Positions 63,398 through 64,000 of a DNA stretch of 64,000 nt are shown here, in pieces (positions within the stretch are counted from its first letter, which is position 1; every line of letters begins with the position of its first letter). A program made the position numbers and the translations under genes. The DNA comes from Symsagittifera roscoffensis (lineage: Eukaryota > Xenacoelomorpha > Acoela > Convolutidae): positions 89,935,845-89,999,844 of the forward strand of contig NC_087062.1 of NCBI RefSeq assembly GCF_963678635.1, given 5' to 3'. A model generated the notes under the pieces. That model did no database searches and was not told the origin of the DNA. It worked only from the letters and a program-made list of their open reading frames with translations.

Positions 63398-63936
63398 AAA
63401 TCGGTGATCTTCAATATGTACAGGCAGCAGATTCGAAACCTCGCACTGACTGGACGTATGATGAATGGGTTGGGAAAACTGGCGACTGGAATCTCGGCCA
63501 CAGATATTTTGACCTCTCCTTTCAGTGAAATCATAGGAATAGCGTCTGCAGTCATGCGAAATGGCGGAGACATGAACAAAGCGTGGCTACTATCAGTGCA
63601 GATCAGAAAGGCCTTTGCTTCTATATATGGTCTCAGGAAATTTGAGGACTTCCACTTGGGACTTCTGGGAACTGCGAATCTGCAGGCACTTGACGGGATG
63701 ACCTTGAGAATGTTCAGTGTGAGAGAGATGGAGTTGATGAGTCTGGGAGATTGCAACCAAGTTATAGCGAAGATCGGGGACCTGGATGATTTGTACTTAG
63801 TGCCTCCGTTCAAGAGACAGGAGCTGGCGTGTTTGTACATTGCGAGATGTAGATTGATTCACCAGGGAGCATCAAGCAAGTTCACCCCTGCTTACGACAA
63901 AAACAATTACATGAATCAGTTCTTCGAGAACCGCAG
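63398..63936 (+). CDS. Host gene, exon 11 (gene continues past the window)
   Basis: Acceptor TCATTTTAG|AAATCG, donor CCGCAG|GTTTGT; 539 bp, phase 0 in and 2 out, the longest exon. It reads LTGRMMNGLGKLATGISATD, then FHLGLLGTANLQALDGMTLR, REMELMSLGDCN and PFKRQELACLYIARCRLIHQ. Repeated LG-x(2)-L and L-x-x-L helices recall the helical repeats of mesothelin/stereocilin-like proteins, stated only as a weak resemblance. No transmembrane segment is visible. The open codon at the donor shows at least one more exon lies to the right. Confidence 0.8.
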
Positions 63937-64000
63937 GTTTGTTTTTACATGGTTATCGTCGTATTGTTATCAAGAGACGATTAACGTCGTGAAGACTCTT

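Overview
The window is eukaryotic, most likely from an invertebrate animal: there are spliced exons with GT/AG borders, tRNA-derived SINE-like repeats, non-LTR retrotransposons of two kinds, and two very long Ty3/gypsy-type LTR retroelements. I cannot name the species. No bacterial-style operons or prokaryotic genes were seen.

Layout. Bases 1-5054 are AT-rich and hold only a decayed LINE reverse-transcriptase fragment (2183-2930, minus). A decayed LINE carrying a restriction-like endonuclease, with its RT region tandemly duplicated, fills 5055-8749 (minus). It abuts giant LTR element 2 (8750-31114, minus, about 22.4 kb, decaying). This abuts a CR1-like LINE (31115-33612, plus). That LINE is split by giant LTR element 1 (33613-51273, minus, about 17.7 kb) and resumes, in frame, at 51274-51786. 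From 52156 to the right edge, eleven phase-compatible exons on the plus strand outline one host gene of about 790 residues, with SINE-like repeats, a 578-bp tandem duplication, AT-rich satellites and a dispersed repeat in its introns. The gene starts mid-codon at 52156 and is still open at 63936.

The giant elements are the notable content. Element 1 has two 886-bp LTRs that look identical, a tRNA-Asn-like primer binding site and one unbroken Gag-Pol frame of 3180 codons: long coiled-coil N-terminus, Gag, two CCHC knuckles, aspartic protease, RT, RNase H, an acidic 400-residue insert, integrase and GPY/F module. After integrase comes a 460-residue extension ending in what looks like a macro domain of the TARG1/ADP-ribose glycohydrolase type. 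Downstream of pol, element 2 shows four further genes, here called A, B, D and E: A is a coiled-coil protein with an SGNH-hydrolase domain, B a very large protein with a second SGNH-like N-terminus, and D and E are unrecognised. Element 1 keeps only the 5' half of A joined out of frame to the 3' half of E.

Order of events, inferred: the RLE LINE and element 2 are older (divergent or truncated LTRs, many stops and frameshifts). The CR1-like LINE came to lie against the truncated element 2 LTR, and element 1 inserted into that LINE very recently. A macro domain plus SGNH proteins in an LTR element suggests a retroelement lineage that carries accessory enzymes acting on ADP-ribosylation or on ester-linked substrates. 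This is inferred from sequence pattern only.
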